DNA of 43,294 nt from Planctomycetota bacterium (GCA_026692905.1 JAPLNL010000099.1:1-43294), one strand, 5' to 3'; positions 1 to 8,552 are shown, numbered from the stretch's first letter. Numbers and translations are program-made. The notes: generated by a model from the sequence alone, not told the origin.

Positions 1-212
1 CACGACGCGCGAGCTAGTGAATTGGATCGTAGATTCACTAGCTTGCGCGTCGTGCTAGGTCGATTCGGGTCACTAGCTTGCGCGTCGTGCTTAGAGGAGT
101 TGTGCTCGGTTGATTCGGTTCACTAGCTTGCGCGTCGTGCTAAGGTGGATGCTGCTGCCCAATTCACTAGCTTGCGCGTCGTGCTAAGGTCGTTTTTATG
201 CTGTTCGTCTCG
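1..212. repeat. Family 1 repeat cluster A (five core copies)
   Basis: The 26-bp family 1 core, centred on CTAGCTTGCGCGTCGTGC, occurs at about 1-23 (reverse orientation, cut by the window edge), 34-57, 69-92, 119-142 and 162-185. The first two copies face each other across an 8-nt spacer and form a hairpin almost identical to the one at 24212-24271. The right edge (about 183-212) is a degenerate form of the CTAAGGTCGTT...TGCCGCTCGCC end seen beside other clusters. The cluster lies just downstream of the secreted-protein gene that stops at 227. Copy number and orientation are seen directly; mobility is inferred. Confidence 0.9.
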
Positions 213-226
213 GCAACAATAAAAAT

Positions 227-559
227 TTAAAAACCGTAGGAGCGGGAGTCGATCCAGTAGCCTGGATAGCTGTAGAGGCGTCTTGTGCGGACGACTGGTG
301 CTGCGTTGTTAAATGGGTCCGCAATCACGCTTGGGGTCGCAAAGTTGTAACCCATCCAATCGTATTGGCGGATGATCGCCTCGCGGTGCATCGTTTCGGT
401 CCGAGCCCGAGCGACGAGATACTCTTTGGCTGGGCTCGTTTCAAATCGAGCGTGGCCAGGGGAACCAGTCCCGCCGGTCAGCGGCTCGTCATTCTGGGCG
501 AAAGCGGTTGAAGCGGTGATTGCAGCGGACAAACAAAAGGCGGCGAGAAAAAGTCGCAT
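227..559 (-). CDS. Small secreted protein of unknown function
   Basis: This 110-residue protein begins with a clear Sec signal peptide: MRLFLAAF, a hydrophobic core and a likely cleavage after AFA before QNDEP. The mature part is short, with many Arg, Tyr and Pro residues, and ends in YPGYWIDSRSYGF. I recognise no domain or catalytic motif. A weak GAG-type ribosome binding site lies about 10 nt before the ATG at 559. The gene stands alone, with family 1 repeats downstream of its stop and about 450 bp of non-coding sequence upstream before serS. The signal peptide and a start placed exactly at it make a real gene likely, but no function can be assigned. Confidence 0.7.
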   Translation of the reverse strand: MRLFLAAFCLSAAITASTAFAQNDEPLTGGTGSPGHARFETSPAKEYLVARARTETMHREAIIRQYDWMGYNFATPSVIADPFNNAAPVVRTRRLYSYPGYWIDSRSYGF

Positions 560-788
560 AAGATGGTCTCACAAAATTGACTGTTAAGATAAATGGGCCG
601 ACCATCCATGGCTCAGGGCTCGAATCCTGTCTTCTTTTCGAGCTTCAAGAAAGGGTATCGGAAGTGCTAGCAATCAAAATGCAAGGGATTTTACTGGCTT
701 GCTACAAACTACCTGGACGTCAAGTTTTATGGCGATCGGCGACGGAGAATTTCCATCGGTAGTTTTTAACGCGGTGAAGCATTTTTTG

Positions 789-853
789 GCGAAACTCGTC
801 GAGAGTTTCGGTGGTTTAGGCGATGCAGCCGAAAGTCTTGACGACTTTCGCTA
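789..853 (+). repeat. Family 2 double-hairpin element, copy 1
   Basis: Hairpin A (790-810) has arms CGAAACTC and GAGTTTCG around loop GTCGA. Hairpin B (830-850) has arms CGAAAGTC and GACTTTCG around loop TTGAC. A conserved spacer ending in GATGCAGC separates them. The loops can pair with each other, counting one G.U. Related copies are at 8602-8668, 26780-26846 and 38094-38161. Confidence 0.88.
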
Positions 854-876
854 CACAAAAGCCTGTTTTTCGCAGA

Positions 877-920
877 GCAAGATGCTTCGCAACGTTGGGC
901 AAGATGCTTCGCAGCGTTGG
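877..920. repeat. 22-bp tandem duplication upstream of serS
   Basis: Two adjacent 22-bp units (877-898 and 899-920) begin GCAAGATGCTTCGC and differ at one position (AACGTTGG versus AGCGTTGG). They lie about 90 bp before the serS start. The sequence shows no function. Confidence 0.85.
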
Positions 921-1012
921 TAGTTTGGGAGCCTTGTTGGAGGATAACGGGTTTTGAGATAAACTCTCCGTTTGTTAATCCCAGATTCATCCTCGTCCAC
1001 CTTATATTTCCA

Positions 1013-2290
1013 ATGCTCGATCGAAAATTTGTCTTAGAAAACGCTGAGTTGGTGAAAGCGAATTGCGCTCATCGAGGCACTCCTGCAGAGATCGACAAAT
1101 TTGTCGAGCTCGAGCTTCTGAGGAAGACCAAACTTAGCCAGGCCGAAGAGTTTAATCGGCAAGCGAACGCGACCAGTGCGAAGATTGGCGCCGCGGCCCC
1201 CGCCGAGCGAGAAGCGATCAAAGAGCAAGGTCGAAAATTGCGGGAACAAAAAGAGGCGGTGCAATCCGAGCATGACGCTTTGGACAAAGAGATCGCTGCT
1301 ATCTTGACCCGGGTGCCGAATATGACGCACCCAGCTGCACCGATCGGGCGCGACGATCAAGCCAATTTGGAAATTGCACGGGGCAAGACTGCGATTCCCA
1401 CTTTCGACTTCCAGCCCAAGGATCACTTGCAGTTGGGCAAAATCCACGACATGATCGACTTCGAAGCAGGAGCGAGGGTTGCTGGAGCCGGGTTTTATTT
1501 CCTCAAAAACGATGCGGTGCTTTTGGAGTTGGCGCTTCAGCAGTTTGCGGTCCACCTATTGATCAAGCATGGCTTCGTGCCTGTTTCGACACCGGACGTG
1601 GCCAATACGGAAACGTTGCATGGAATTGGGTTTATCCCACGGGGTCCTGAAACGCAGATCTACAGTATTGAGAACACCGACTTGAACTTGGTCGCGACCG
1701 CTGAGATCACCTTAGGTGGCATGTACGCCGGTCAGGTGCTCGAGGCTGAGAGCTTACCATTGAAGCTTGTCGGTATCAGCCATTGCTTCCGCACCGAAGC
1801 CGGCGCGGCGGGCAGAGCTTCGAAGGGACTGTATCGCGTCCATCAGTTTACCAAGATCGAAATGTTTGCGTTCACGCTGCCCAATCAGAGCGATGCGGTT
1901 CACGAAGAGCTTCGTCAGTTGGAATGCGATTTGTTCGACGCACTCGAAATTCCGTATCGAGTGGTTGACACGGCGACCGGAGACTTAGGCGGGCCAGCCT
2001 ATCGCAAATACGACTTGGAGGCGTGGATGCCAGGTCGAGCAACGGCTGGCGAATGGGGTGAGGTCACGAGCACTTCTAACTGCACGGACTATCAAGCACG
2101 TCGTCTCAACATACGCTCGCGGACCAAAAACGAAAAGGGAACACAGCTGGTTCATACGCTCAATGGCACTGCCATTGCGATCAGCCGAGCGATTATTGCG
2201 GTCATGGAAAACCATCAATTGGCGGATGGCACCATTCGAGTTCCGGCTGCTCTTAGACTATGGATGGGCAAGGAATTTATTGGGAAGTAG
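1013..2290 (+). CDS. serS: Seryl-tRNA synthetase
   Basis: Class II aminoacyl-tRNA synthetase that charges tRNA-Ser (and tRNA-Sec where present) with serine in the cytoplasm. The N-terminal antiparallel coiled-coil arm spans about residues 27-100 and is rich in Glu, Lys and Ala. The catalytic core follows, with the TAE serine-binding motif (229-231), motif 2 FRTEAG (259-264) followed by GLYRVHQFTKIEMF (272-285), and motif 3 around NGTAIAISR (384-392). I chose the ATG at 1013 because the protein then begins MLDRKFVLEN and is 425 residues long, as usual for the family. The upstream in-frame extension to 917 would add 32 residues of non-family sequence. No SerRS-specific insertions are seen. A long family 3 hairpin follows the stop and may end the transcript. 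Confidence 0.98.
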   Translation: MLDRKFVLENAELVKANCAHRGTPAEIDKFVELELLRKTKLSQAEEFNRQANATSAKIGAAAPAEREAIKEQGRKLREQKEAVQSEHDALDKEIAAILTRVPNMTHPAAPIGRDDQANLEIARGKTAIPTFDFQPKDHLQLGKIHDMIDFEAGARVAGAGFYFLKNDAVLLELALQQFAVHLLIKHGFVPVSTPDVANTETLHGIGFIPRGPETQIYSIENTDLNLVATAEITLGGMYAGQVLEAESLPLKLVGISHCFRTEAGAAGRASKGLYRVHQFTKIEMFAFTLPNQSDAVHEELRQLECDLFDALEIPYRVVDTATGDLGGPAYRKYDLEAWMPGRATAGEWGEVTSTSNCTDYQARRLNIRSRTKNEKGTQLVHTLNGTAIAISRAIIAVMENHQLADGTIRVPAALRLWMGKEFIGK

Positions 2291-2356
2291 TCGTTTGTTA
2301 TTGGAGCTGATCTGGCGCCGAGAAGGACGGGGTGCTAAGACGCCACTGAAACCTTA

Positions 2357-2534
2357 GGGAGGGCGAGGCTCCTGCCGAGCCAACGGTGCAAAGGTTCGGC
2401 AGGAGCCTCACCCTCCCGAGCAATGAATGACTTAGGTAAACTCGTTGGAAACATGTTTACAGCGGTGGCCTCACCCTCCCTAGTAACGAATTCGTTGGGT
2501 AAAATAGTTAGAAAGAAGTTTACAGCGGTGGCTA
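2357..2534 (+). repeat. Family 3 repeat: long GC-rich hairpin plus TTTACAGCGGTGG modules
   Basis: Arms 2357-2378 (GGGAGGGCGAGGCTCCTGCC...) and 2396-2417 pair over about 22 bp with a single C/A mismatch, enclosing a short loop. Two related direct modules follow, each ending TTTACAGCGGTGG (about 2455-2468 and 2519-2532), the first preceded by AAACTCGTTGGAAACATG. The same parts recur in inverted arrangement at 26507-26705. The hairpin lies 66 bp after the serS stop and has no T tract, so a terminator role is possible but unproven. It fills most of the 305-bp gap before the next gene. Confidence 0.82.
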
Positions 2535-2596
2535 AGACACTCCCAAGTCACTCTCGGCAAGAGTGACCCACTTTGTAGTAGAGAGGTTTCGTTCAG

Positions 2597-5500
2597 ATGA
2601 CATCTTTGCATCTTGGGAAATGGTGGCATCGCGACGAGGCTAGTGACAGGATCGTTTGCGATCTTTGTCCCCGACAATGCACGATGAAGGAGGGCGATCG
2701 CGGTTTTTGCTTTGTGCGGAAAATCGAGGGCAACCAGATGGTGCTCGATACGTATGGGCGAAGCACCGGTTTTTGCATCGATCCCATTGAGAAGAAACCG
2801 CTCAACCAATTTTTTCCGGGTACGAGCGTTCTTTCGTTCGGTACGGCTGGTTGCAATCTTGGTTGTCAGTTTTGCCAGAATTGGGACATTTCGAAATCGC
2901 GAGAGGTTGCCAAGCTAAGTTCGATCGCTGAGCCGGAATTGATCGCGCATGCCGCCAAGGAGCTTGGGTGCAAGAGCGTCGCGTTTACGTACAACGATCC
3001 AGTTGTCTGGGCCGAATATGCAATCGATACGGCGAAAGCATGTCGAGCGATTGGCATTCAAAGTGTGGCAGTCACAGCTGGCTACATGTCGCCTGAAGCT
3101 CGACGTGATTTCTATGTTCATATGGATGCCGCGAACGTGGACCTCAAAGCGTTCACAGAAGATTTTTATCGCAAGATTACGTATTCGCATTTGGAGCCAG
3201 TGCTCGACACACTTCGATATCTCAAGCATGAGACGGACGTTTGGTTTGAGATAACCAATCTCGTGATTCCCGATGCAAACGATTCCGACGATGAGTTGAC
3301 GCGGATGTGCGATTGGATCTTGAAAGCGCTTGGCCCGGATGTGCCGGTTCATTTTTCCGCGTTTCACCCAGACTTTCGAATGACCGATCGGGCGCGGACA
3401 CCGCCAGAGACGCTGCTCAGGGCGCATGAAATTGCCAAGCGTGCAGGACTGCATTATCCCTACGTGGGGAACATTCATGATGTTGAGCATAGTTCGACCT
3501 ATTGCCGCTCCTGTTCTGCGTTGCTGATCGAGCGAGATTGGTATCAGCTAGGTCGCTATGGCATGTTGGGAAATTTGTGCGGGCAATGCGGATCAGAACA
3601 ATCCGGACGATTCAGTGATCGACCGGGGAATTGGGGGCGCAACCGCCAGCCCGTGAACTTGGATTCTTTCCGGCAAAGTCAGCTTCGCGCGCAGCGCAAT
3701 GGGGTATCATTGGCCATAGTGCAATCCCCGTCCGAATCATCGGATGTTGTGCCGGGGGCTGCAGCCAGTCGTTTGTCTGTCTCTCCGCTAGAGGAAGCTA
3801 TGTCAACTGAATTCATTTCCGCGCCAGTGAAACTCGAAATGCTAAAGCTTGTGGAGCTTAGTGGTGAACAAAAGAGCAGCATCCAGCGAGCGGCCCAGTT
3901 TGTCGTGATTGCCGCGACCTGTGGGCGCAGGCTGACGGACGAATGGCTCAAAATACTCGGTCCGATGGCGGAATTGCATGTAATGGGCATGTTCACCACA
4001 TTGACCCGTGGGACACAACTAAGAGGCTGTTGTGGATTTATAGGTAGGCCGACCAAATTGCATGAAGCGATTTTATCTTCGGCGGAGCGAACCGCCAAAG
4101 ATGACCCACGAATGCCCTCTATTTCTCCATCTGAATTGCCTTTTCTGAGTCTTGATGTCTCATTGCTTACTTCTCCGACGGTTCTTACTGTTGTGCCGGA
4201 AACAAGACCGGATCATATTCAAATTGGTAGGCATGGTCTCAAGATCACCCGAGGTCAGCAAACGGGACTGCTGCTACCAAGTGTTCCGGTCGAGCAAAAG
4301 TGGACAGTCGAGCAGTTTTTGGAAGGTGTTTGCCGCAAAGCAGGGCTTCCTGAGTCGGCTTGGAAGGACAGCGATACTATTCTCGAAACCTTTGACGGCG
4401 TTGTGATCGAAGGGAAAATAGAAACCGATAGTCTTCCGTCTCAAGTACCCATGCGACAAGCTCCCGGTGACATTGCGAGCCTGCAGAGATTGAAGCAAGT
4501 GGCAACACAAAATTTGATCGCGTTCTCGAATGGAGCGACTCCGACTTACTATGCGCTCAATGCGATGGATGGAAACGTCAACGGCATCGTCTTGTCGCTG
4601 GTGAACACAGAGTCTTCGAAACCGCTGGCACATTGGATCAAGACTTCTTTGCGAAACGATATGCCATTGCAGTCGAGTCTCTTTGAGCTTTGCAAAGCGG
4701 CCTCCGAAGTGCTTGCGAAAGCTCGATTCCAAAAGACAACGGACATCGAGTTGGCGATCACGGTACTATATGACAGTGCCCATCATGGTTCCATTTCGTT
4801 TGAGGATTGGGATGGAAAGGAGCTCAAAGCGGAACTGAAGCAATGCGAAACAGCAGGGCTTGAACCTTCCGCGAGGGCGGTTGTTGCCGTGTGCGGTGAT
4901 CGCGCTGCTGTCGCGTTTAACGCAGAGAAGTCGGCATCAACACTTTTGAGTGAAGCAGCCGGCTCAATCAGGACGAGGCGAAATCCGATCGGCATTTATT
5001 CGATGGGGTGCATGTCCACAGCCAGTTCGTTGTTGGCCAGCAATGCCACCGTCCCGTACAGCGACGAAGAAGTGCGAGCTCCAGCCATTGCGGACGGTTT
5101 TTATCCTGCGGCCCCAGCGGCTCGTCAGGCGCTGGTCGCGAAGCTCAAGGAGAACGTGTCGTCGGATATCGAGCAAGTTCCTGCTTTAGCGATCATGACT
5201 CCGCATGCAGGGCTTCGATTCAGTGGACAGGTCGCGATGGATGTATGGAGTCGAGTGGAGTTGCCCTCGACACTTTTGGTGATTGGCCCAAAGCACACGG
5301 CGTTGGGATCCGATTGGGCTGTCTCGCCAGCCCAAGCGTGGGAACTGCCCGGTGGAGAGCGATTTCAAGCAGACGTCGAGCTGATGAAAAAGCTTGTGGA
5401 GCAAGTGGAGGGATTTGAGTTGGATTTTGCGGCGCATTCGCGCGAGCATGGGACGGAGATTCAACTTCCGATATTGGAAGCATTGTCCAGTCCTGAGACT

Positions 5501-5902
5501 CGGCCCAAGCTTGTTTCCGTAGCGCTCAAAAGTGCGTCACTGGAGGAAATCATGTTGGCTTCCGAGCAATTGGCGGATGTCCTGCGAGATTTGCCCGAGC
5601 GTCCACTGTTGGTGATATCGAGCGACATGAATCACTACGCACCCGAGGCCGAGAATCGCCGTCGGGATCGTTTGGCTCTGGACGCGATCATGACGGGCGA
5701 TCCAAAGCATTTGATTCAGGTGTGTCGAGAGAACTTTATTAGCATGTGTGGACTTGTCCCAGCTGCCATCGTGATGCAAACGATGCTCAATCTTGGAGAA
5801 TCTTTTTCGGTTGAAGAAGTCAGTTACGATAACAGTGCAAGCAACGGCGGCGATCCGAATCGTGTCGTTGGCTATGCTGGGATAGTATTCAAGGCGAAAT
5901 AG
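2597..5902 (+). CDS. AmmeMemoRadiSam triple fusion: radical SAM (AmrS) - AMMECR1 (AmmA) - MEMO (AmmB)
   Basis: An 1101-residue protein joining the three parts of the AmmeMemoRadiSam system, whose biological role is not settled. Residues 1-345 are an AmrS-type radical SAM enzyme: an N-terminal Cys cluster (C21, C24, C28, C38), the 4Fe-4S motif CNLGCQFC (86-93) and C-terminal Cys pairs (C303/C306 and C328/C331). Residues about 408-610 match AMMECR1, with the hallmark LRGCCGFIG (475-483). About 620-825 is unassigned and may be a degenerate duplicate. Residues 825-1101 are a MEMO/AmmB domain with all metal-site residues: H870 in TPHAG, H900, H951, D1010 and H1013 in SSDMNHY, and C1051. The frame is open throughout with no stop at the junctions. 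An internal ATG at M402 precedes the AMMECR1 part and could be a vestige of a separate gene. It follows serS; the next gene starts about 100 bp on. Confidence 0.93.
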   Translation: MTSLHLGKWWHRDEASDRIVCDLCPRQCTMKEGDRGFCFVRKIEGNQMVLDTYGRSTGFCIDPIEKKPLNQFFPGTSVLSFGTAGCNLGCQFCQNWDISKSREVAKLSSIAEPELIAHAAKELGCKSVAFTYNDPVVWAEYAIDTAKACRAIGIQSVAVTAGYMSPEARRDFYVHMDAANVDLKAFTEDFYRKITYSHLEPVLDTLRYLKHETDVWFEITNLVIPDANDSDDELTRMCDWILKALGPDVPVHFSAFHPDFRMTDRARTPPETLLRAHEIAKRAGLHYPYVGNIHDVEHSSTYCRSCSALLIERDWYQLGRYGMLGNLCGQCGSEQSGRFSDRPGNWGRNRQPVNLDSFRQSQLRAQRNGVSLAIVQSPSESSDVVPGAAASRLSVSPLEEAMSTEFISAPVKLEMLKLVELSGEQKSSIQRAAQFVVIAATCGRRLTDEWLKILGPMAELHVMGMFTTLTRGTQLRGCCGFIGRPTKLHEAILSSAERTAKDDPRMPSISPSELPFLSLDVSLLTSPTVLTVVPETRPDHIQIGRHGLKITRGQQTGLLLPSVPVEQKWTVEQFLEGVCRKAGLPESAWKDSDTILETFDGVVIEGKIETDSLPSQVPMRQAPGDIASLQRLKQVATQNLIAFSNGATPTYYALNAMDGNVNGIVLSLVNTESSKPLAHWIKTSLRNDMPLQSSLFELCKAASEVLAKARFQKTTDIELAITVLYDSAHHGSISFEDWDGKELKAELKQCETAGLEPSARAVVAVCGDRAAVAFNAEKSASTLLSEAAGSIRTRRNPIGIYSMGCMSTASSLLASNATVPYSDEEVRAPAIADGFYPAAPAARQALVAKLKENVSSDIEQVPALAIMTPHAGLRFSGQVAMDVWSRVELPSTLLVIGPKHTALGSDWAVSPAQAWELPGGERFQADVELMKKLVEQVEGFELDFAAHSREHGTEIQLPILEALSSPETRPKLVSVALKSASLEEIMLASEQLADVLRDLPERPLLVISSDMNHYAPEAENRRRDRLALDAIMTGDPKHLIQVCRENFISMCGLVPAAIVMQTMLNLGESFSVEEVSYDNSASNGGDPNRVVGYAGIVFKAK

Positions 5903-6009
5903 GGATGTCGGCTGTTGCCAAAACGGTTGTCCGTTGGTTAGAACTTGGCTCTGGCCGCTTTTCAAGATCGAAACCTTTCCCGCTATTGTTCACCAGGAGA
6001 CACACCACC

Positions 6010-6522
6010 ATGGCCCTACAAGACATTGAAGAAATCACCAAGTTCCTAAACGCGCGGGGTTTCCAGGATGCCGATGAAATGGCCCATGATGCGGTGGAAG
6101 ATGGCGAGCCGATCGTGGAAACCATTTGCTTTCACGAGATTGCCGAGGATTTATTCAGTCCCATTCACGACGCAAGTTGGATTGAGGAGGCCGCCGAAGA
6201 TGGCGATCACGAGATAGGTGACCAATTAAAGCGATTGCTCGCAACAGGGGCAGACCCGCAGGATTTGGCGATCTTCGCTCGCTATATGCAACGCCGCTTT
6301 GCAAGCGATTTAGGAAGAATTCTCGACGGAATCAACATGTACACTTCACCTGAGCGCCCCTTTGAGGACTTCGGGGTATTTGCTTTGGTGGATGGCCAAC
6401 CAACGGCTCAGATTACCGATCTCGAAGAGGGACTTGGATTCTGGGACTTGGATTCGGAGATGGAGTTGTCGCTGTCGGTAGCCAAAGCATTGGAAGAAGA
6501 CGATAGCAACGACGAGGATTGA
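6010..6522 (+). CDS. Acidic protein of unknown function
   Basis: A 170-residue, strongly acidic protein (MALQDIEEI... to ...EEDDSNDED) with no signal peptide or membrane segment, so probably cytoplasmic. I recognise no family. The ATG at 6010 is preferred over an upstream in-frame start at 5905 because AGGAGA lies 9 nt before it and the extra N-terminal 35 residues look like non-coding translation. It ends 2 bp before the start of the EamA gene, so the two are probably co-transcribed. Predicted mostly helical with an all-acidic tail. A real gene seems likely; the function is unknown. Confidence 0.75.
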   Translation: MALQDIEEITKFLNARGFQDADEMAHDAVEDGEPIVETICFHEIAEDLFSPIHDASWIEEAAEDGDHEIGDQLKRLLATGADPQDLAIFARYMQRRFASDLGRILDGINMYTSPERPFEDFGVFALVDGQPTAQITDLEEGLGFWDLDSEMELSLSVAKALEEDDSNDED

Positions 6523-6524
6523 GC

Positions 6525-6950
6525 ATGGACCGATGGATTTGGTATGCAATTCTCTCTATGGTTTTTGCAGGCTGTACATCGGTTATCGCTAAGAAAGGGC
6601 TCGTCGGCATTTCCGGCGAGCTCGGATTGGCCGTCAGAACGGTTTTCGTCTTTGGCTTGATTGCCATTTTTGCAAGCATGTTTGTTCGCCGAGCAGAAAT
6701 GCAGTTGCTGACTGCGAGGAACTATTGGTTCCTCGGGCTTTCTGGAGTCACAACGGCTGCGTCTTGGATTTTTTATTACAAAGCCCTAAAGCTGGGCGAC
6801 GTCGCTACAATCGCGATAATCGATAAAGGCAGTTTCTTGATCGCTGTTTTGCTTGGATGGATGCTCCTCGGCGAAAAGGTCACGTGGCGGATTGCTTTGG
6901 GATGTGGATTTATCCTGGTTGGACTTTGGATTGTAGCGAAACGCAGTTAG
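6525..6950 (+). CDS. Half-size EamA/DMT-family membrane transporter
   Basis: A 141-residue inner-membrane protein with about five hydrophobic helices (near 5-22, 33-54, 65-85, 90-110 and 117-137). The final pair carries the EamA hallmark of a helix, GEKVTWRIALGCGFILVG and a short basic tail. Classical EamA permeases carry two such domains in about 300 residues. A single-domain form such as this must dimerise, like small multidrug resistance proteins. The substrate cannot be read from the sequence. The ATG at 6525 has GAGG 7 nt upstream. A TTG at 6519 would add two residues and overlap the preceding stop. The arrangement suggests translational coupling to the acidic protein. Confidence 0.85.
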   Translation: MDRWIWYAILSMVFAGCTSVIAKKGLVGISGELGLAVRTVFVFGLIAIFASMFVRRAEMQLLTARNYWFLGLSGVTTAASWIFYYKALKLGDVATIAIIDKGSFLIAVLLGWMLLGEKVTWRIALGCGFILVGLWIVAKRS

Positions 6951-6955
6951 GTGAG

Positions 6956-6970
6956 CAGGCTGGAAGCCTG
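6956..6970 (+). terminator. Short hairpin after the EamA gene
   Basis: CAGGC and GCCTG pair around TGGAA six bp after the stop, followed by TGCCACC and no T tract. The CAGGCTGGAAGCCTGTGCCAC string also looks like a dispersed planctomycete intergenic word, so it may be a repeat rather than a terminator. Confidence 0.35.
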
Positions 6971-7073
6971 TGCCACCACTGGAGCATGAGTTAAGCCAAA
7001 AATCGTGGAAATCGCTCCGATTCTGACTAAAGTATTGAGAGGTTTGGGTCTATTCTCTACAGGCGATTTTGAC

Positions 7074-8528
7074 ATGTCTATCCTGACAAAGCTCCGTTTT
7101 TTCCGAAGTGCCGTTTGCGTTTTACTCTTTCTGCTTTGCTCGACACTATCCTTCGGGCAAGCGTACAAAGCGACGGTTGGGTACAACAAATTACAATCGG
7201 AGGTTGGGGCAAGTTTAGCCAATGGTGCTGGGGTCGTCGTCGCAATGGCGGAAGCCAATACTGGAGGAACCGGAACCAACACGTACTTTCTGAACACGGC
7301 AGATTCGCAGTTTTCCGGAAAGTTCTTTACGGATATCAGCAATCTCTCGCCGCGAAATATTTCTGGGCACGCAACGGGCGTGGGGCAGCTATTTTTTGGA
7401 AACACATCGAGCATGGCTAACGGTGTGACCAACGTTCAAGTCTACGACGCCGAGAACTTTGTCATCTCTCAGCAGCAATTAGGAAATGCTGGGGTGAATC
7501 CAAATGCAACCCCTGGTTTTTCCGTAATGAACCATTCGTACATCGGCAACGGTTTTCCTGCCGCGATTGCGGTCGAATCAAACGCTCGATTGGACTACAC
7601 GATTGCCCGCGATAATTTCACCTCAGTGGTCGCTCTTGGAAATGGCGGTTCGTTACCTCAGATCTATGGTCAGTCTTATAACTCGATCGTGGTTGGGTTA
7701 AGCAATGGAGGTCATAGTCAAGGTGTAACGGACGTTGGTGTCGCGGGGCGTATCAAGCCGGACATCGTTAGCCCTCAAGGTACAACGAGCGAGGCAACGC
7801 CGCTGGTAAGCTCCACGGCCGCTATGCTCCATCAAGCGGCTTCGAATTTTGGAAGTCCTAATGCCAGGAATAGCGAGGCGATGAAAGCAATCATCATGGC
7901 TGGTGCAACAAAGGACACGATTCCAACGTGGTCCAATACCACGACTCGTCCGCTCGACTCGGTATACGGTGCTGGCCAGCTCAACGTCTACAATAGTTAT
8001 CGGATGCTAGAAGCGGGTGAGACGAATGGTGTCCTTAGTATTCCGATCACCAACCCGGTCGTTAACAGTGGACTCCAAGGCTGGGACTTCGGTACATCGA
8101 TCACTCCGGGTTCTCCGCTCTATTGGAATTTCAACGTCGCTGAGGGCTCCTCGATCTCGGAAGCGTCCATTTTGTTGACTTGGAATGCGCAATACAAAGA
8201 CGCCTTAGGAAACTTTACGTCCGGTCTTTCTTTGGCAAACATGGATCTAAGGCTCTTTCGATCCAACAATGGCGTGTTGGGTTCGGAGGTGGGCGCAAGC
8301 TTAAGTTCGATTGATAATGTGGAGCATATTTACCTGAAGAATCTTGCTTCTGGCGGATACACAATTCAGGTGTCGTCCAATTTAGATACGAGCTTTGGAT
8401 TGGCTTGGAATATTACCGCGGTCCCTGAGCCGAGTAGTTTTGCATGTTTGATTGTCGTCGGCTTGGCAGCTTCGATCCGGACAATTCGCGTCCGTCGGCG
8501 CCGGCTAGCCCGACGAATACGTTGCTAA
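7074..8528 (+). CDS. PEP-CTERM-anchored subtilase-like (S8) protein
   Basis: A 484-residue exported protein. Residues 1-30 form a signal peptide ending SFGQA. The next 230 residues follow the S8 subtilase layout: H99 in GHATGVGQ (the HGTxVAG block), N190 in ALGNGG (the oxyanion Asn block) and S239 in TSEATP (the GTSxAxP block). The catalytic Asp block appears as VVVAMAEANTGG, with Glu60 where Asp is expected, so activity is doubtful or altered. The C-terminus has VPEPSS, a hydrophobic helix and an Arg-rich tail: a PEP-CTERM signal for exosortase-dependent surface sorting. I chose the ATG at 7074 because it starts the signal peptide directly; the 7005 start adds 23 unrelated residues. It stands alone between the EamA gene and the convergent methyltransferase operon. 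Confidence 0.86.
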   Translation: MSILTKLRFFRSAVCVLLFLLCSTLSFGQAYKATVGYNKLQSEVGASLANGAGVVVAMAEANTGGTGTNTYFLNTADSQFSGKFFTDISNLSPRNISGHATGVGQLFFGNTSSMANGVTNVQVYDAENFVISQQQLGNAGVNPNATPGFSVMNHSYIGNGFPAAIAVESNARLDYTIARDNFTSVVALGNGGSLPQIYGQSYNSIVVGLSNGGHSQGVTDVGVAGRIKPDIVSPQGTTSEATPLVSSTAAMLHQAASNFGSPNARNSEAMKAIIMAGATKDTIPTWSNTTTRPLDSVYGAGQLNVYNSYRMLEAGETNGVLSIPITNPVVNSGLQGWDFGTSITPGSPLYWNFNVAEGSSISEASILLTWNAQYKDALGNFTSGLSLANMDLRLFRSNNGVLGSEVGASLSSIDNVEHIYLKNLASGGYTIQVSSNLDTSFGLAWNITAVPEPSSFACLIVVGLAASIRTIRVRRRRLARRIRC

Positions 8529-8535
8529 GTGTTAT

Positions 8536-8552
8536 GAGGCTCCTGCCGAACC
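8536..8552 (+). repeat. Fragment of family 3 repeat
   Basis: GAGGCTCCTGCCGAACC matches one arm of the family 3 hairpin (compare 2366-2382 and the 26595-26655 copy). The second arm is absent, so this is a remnant. It lies 8 bp after the subtilase stop. Confidence 0.55.

Larger units (their letters stand above)
560..1012. other. Intergenic region upstream of serS
   Basis: About 450 bp without a convincing gene; the short reading frames here have no recognisable content. It holds a family 2 double hairpin (789-853), a flanking segment shared with the 26.76-kb copy (the AAAGCCTGTTTTT tract near 857-870) and a 22-bp tandem duplication at 877-920. The promoter of the minus-strand gene at 559 and that of serS should lie here, but I could not identify either with confidence. 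Confidence 0.6.

Noticed and set aside
606-632. tRNA-like T-arm word (GGGCTCGAATCCTG)
   Set aside because: The loop lacks TTC at the right place, the stem does not pair over five bases, and no acceptor or anticodon arm can be formed from the flanks.
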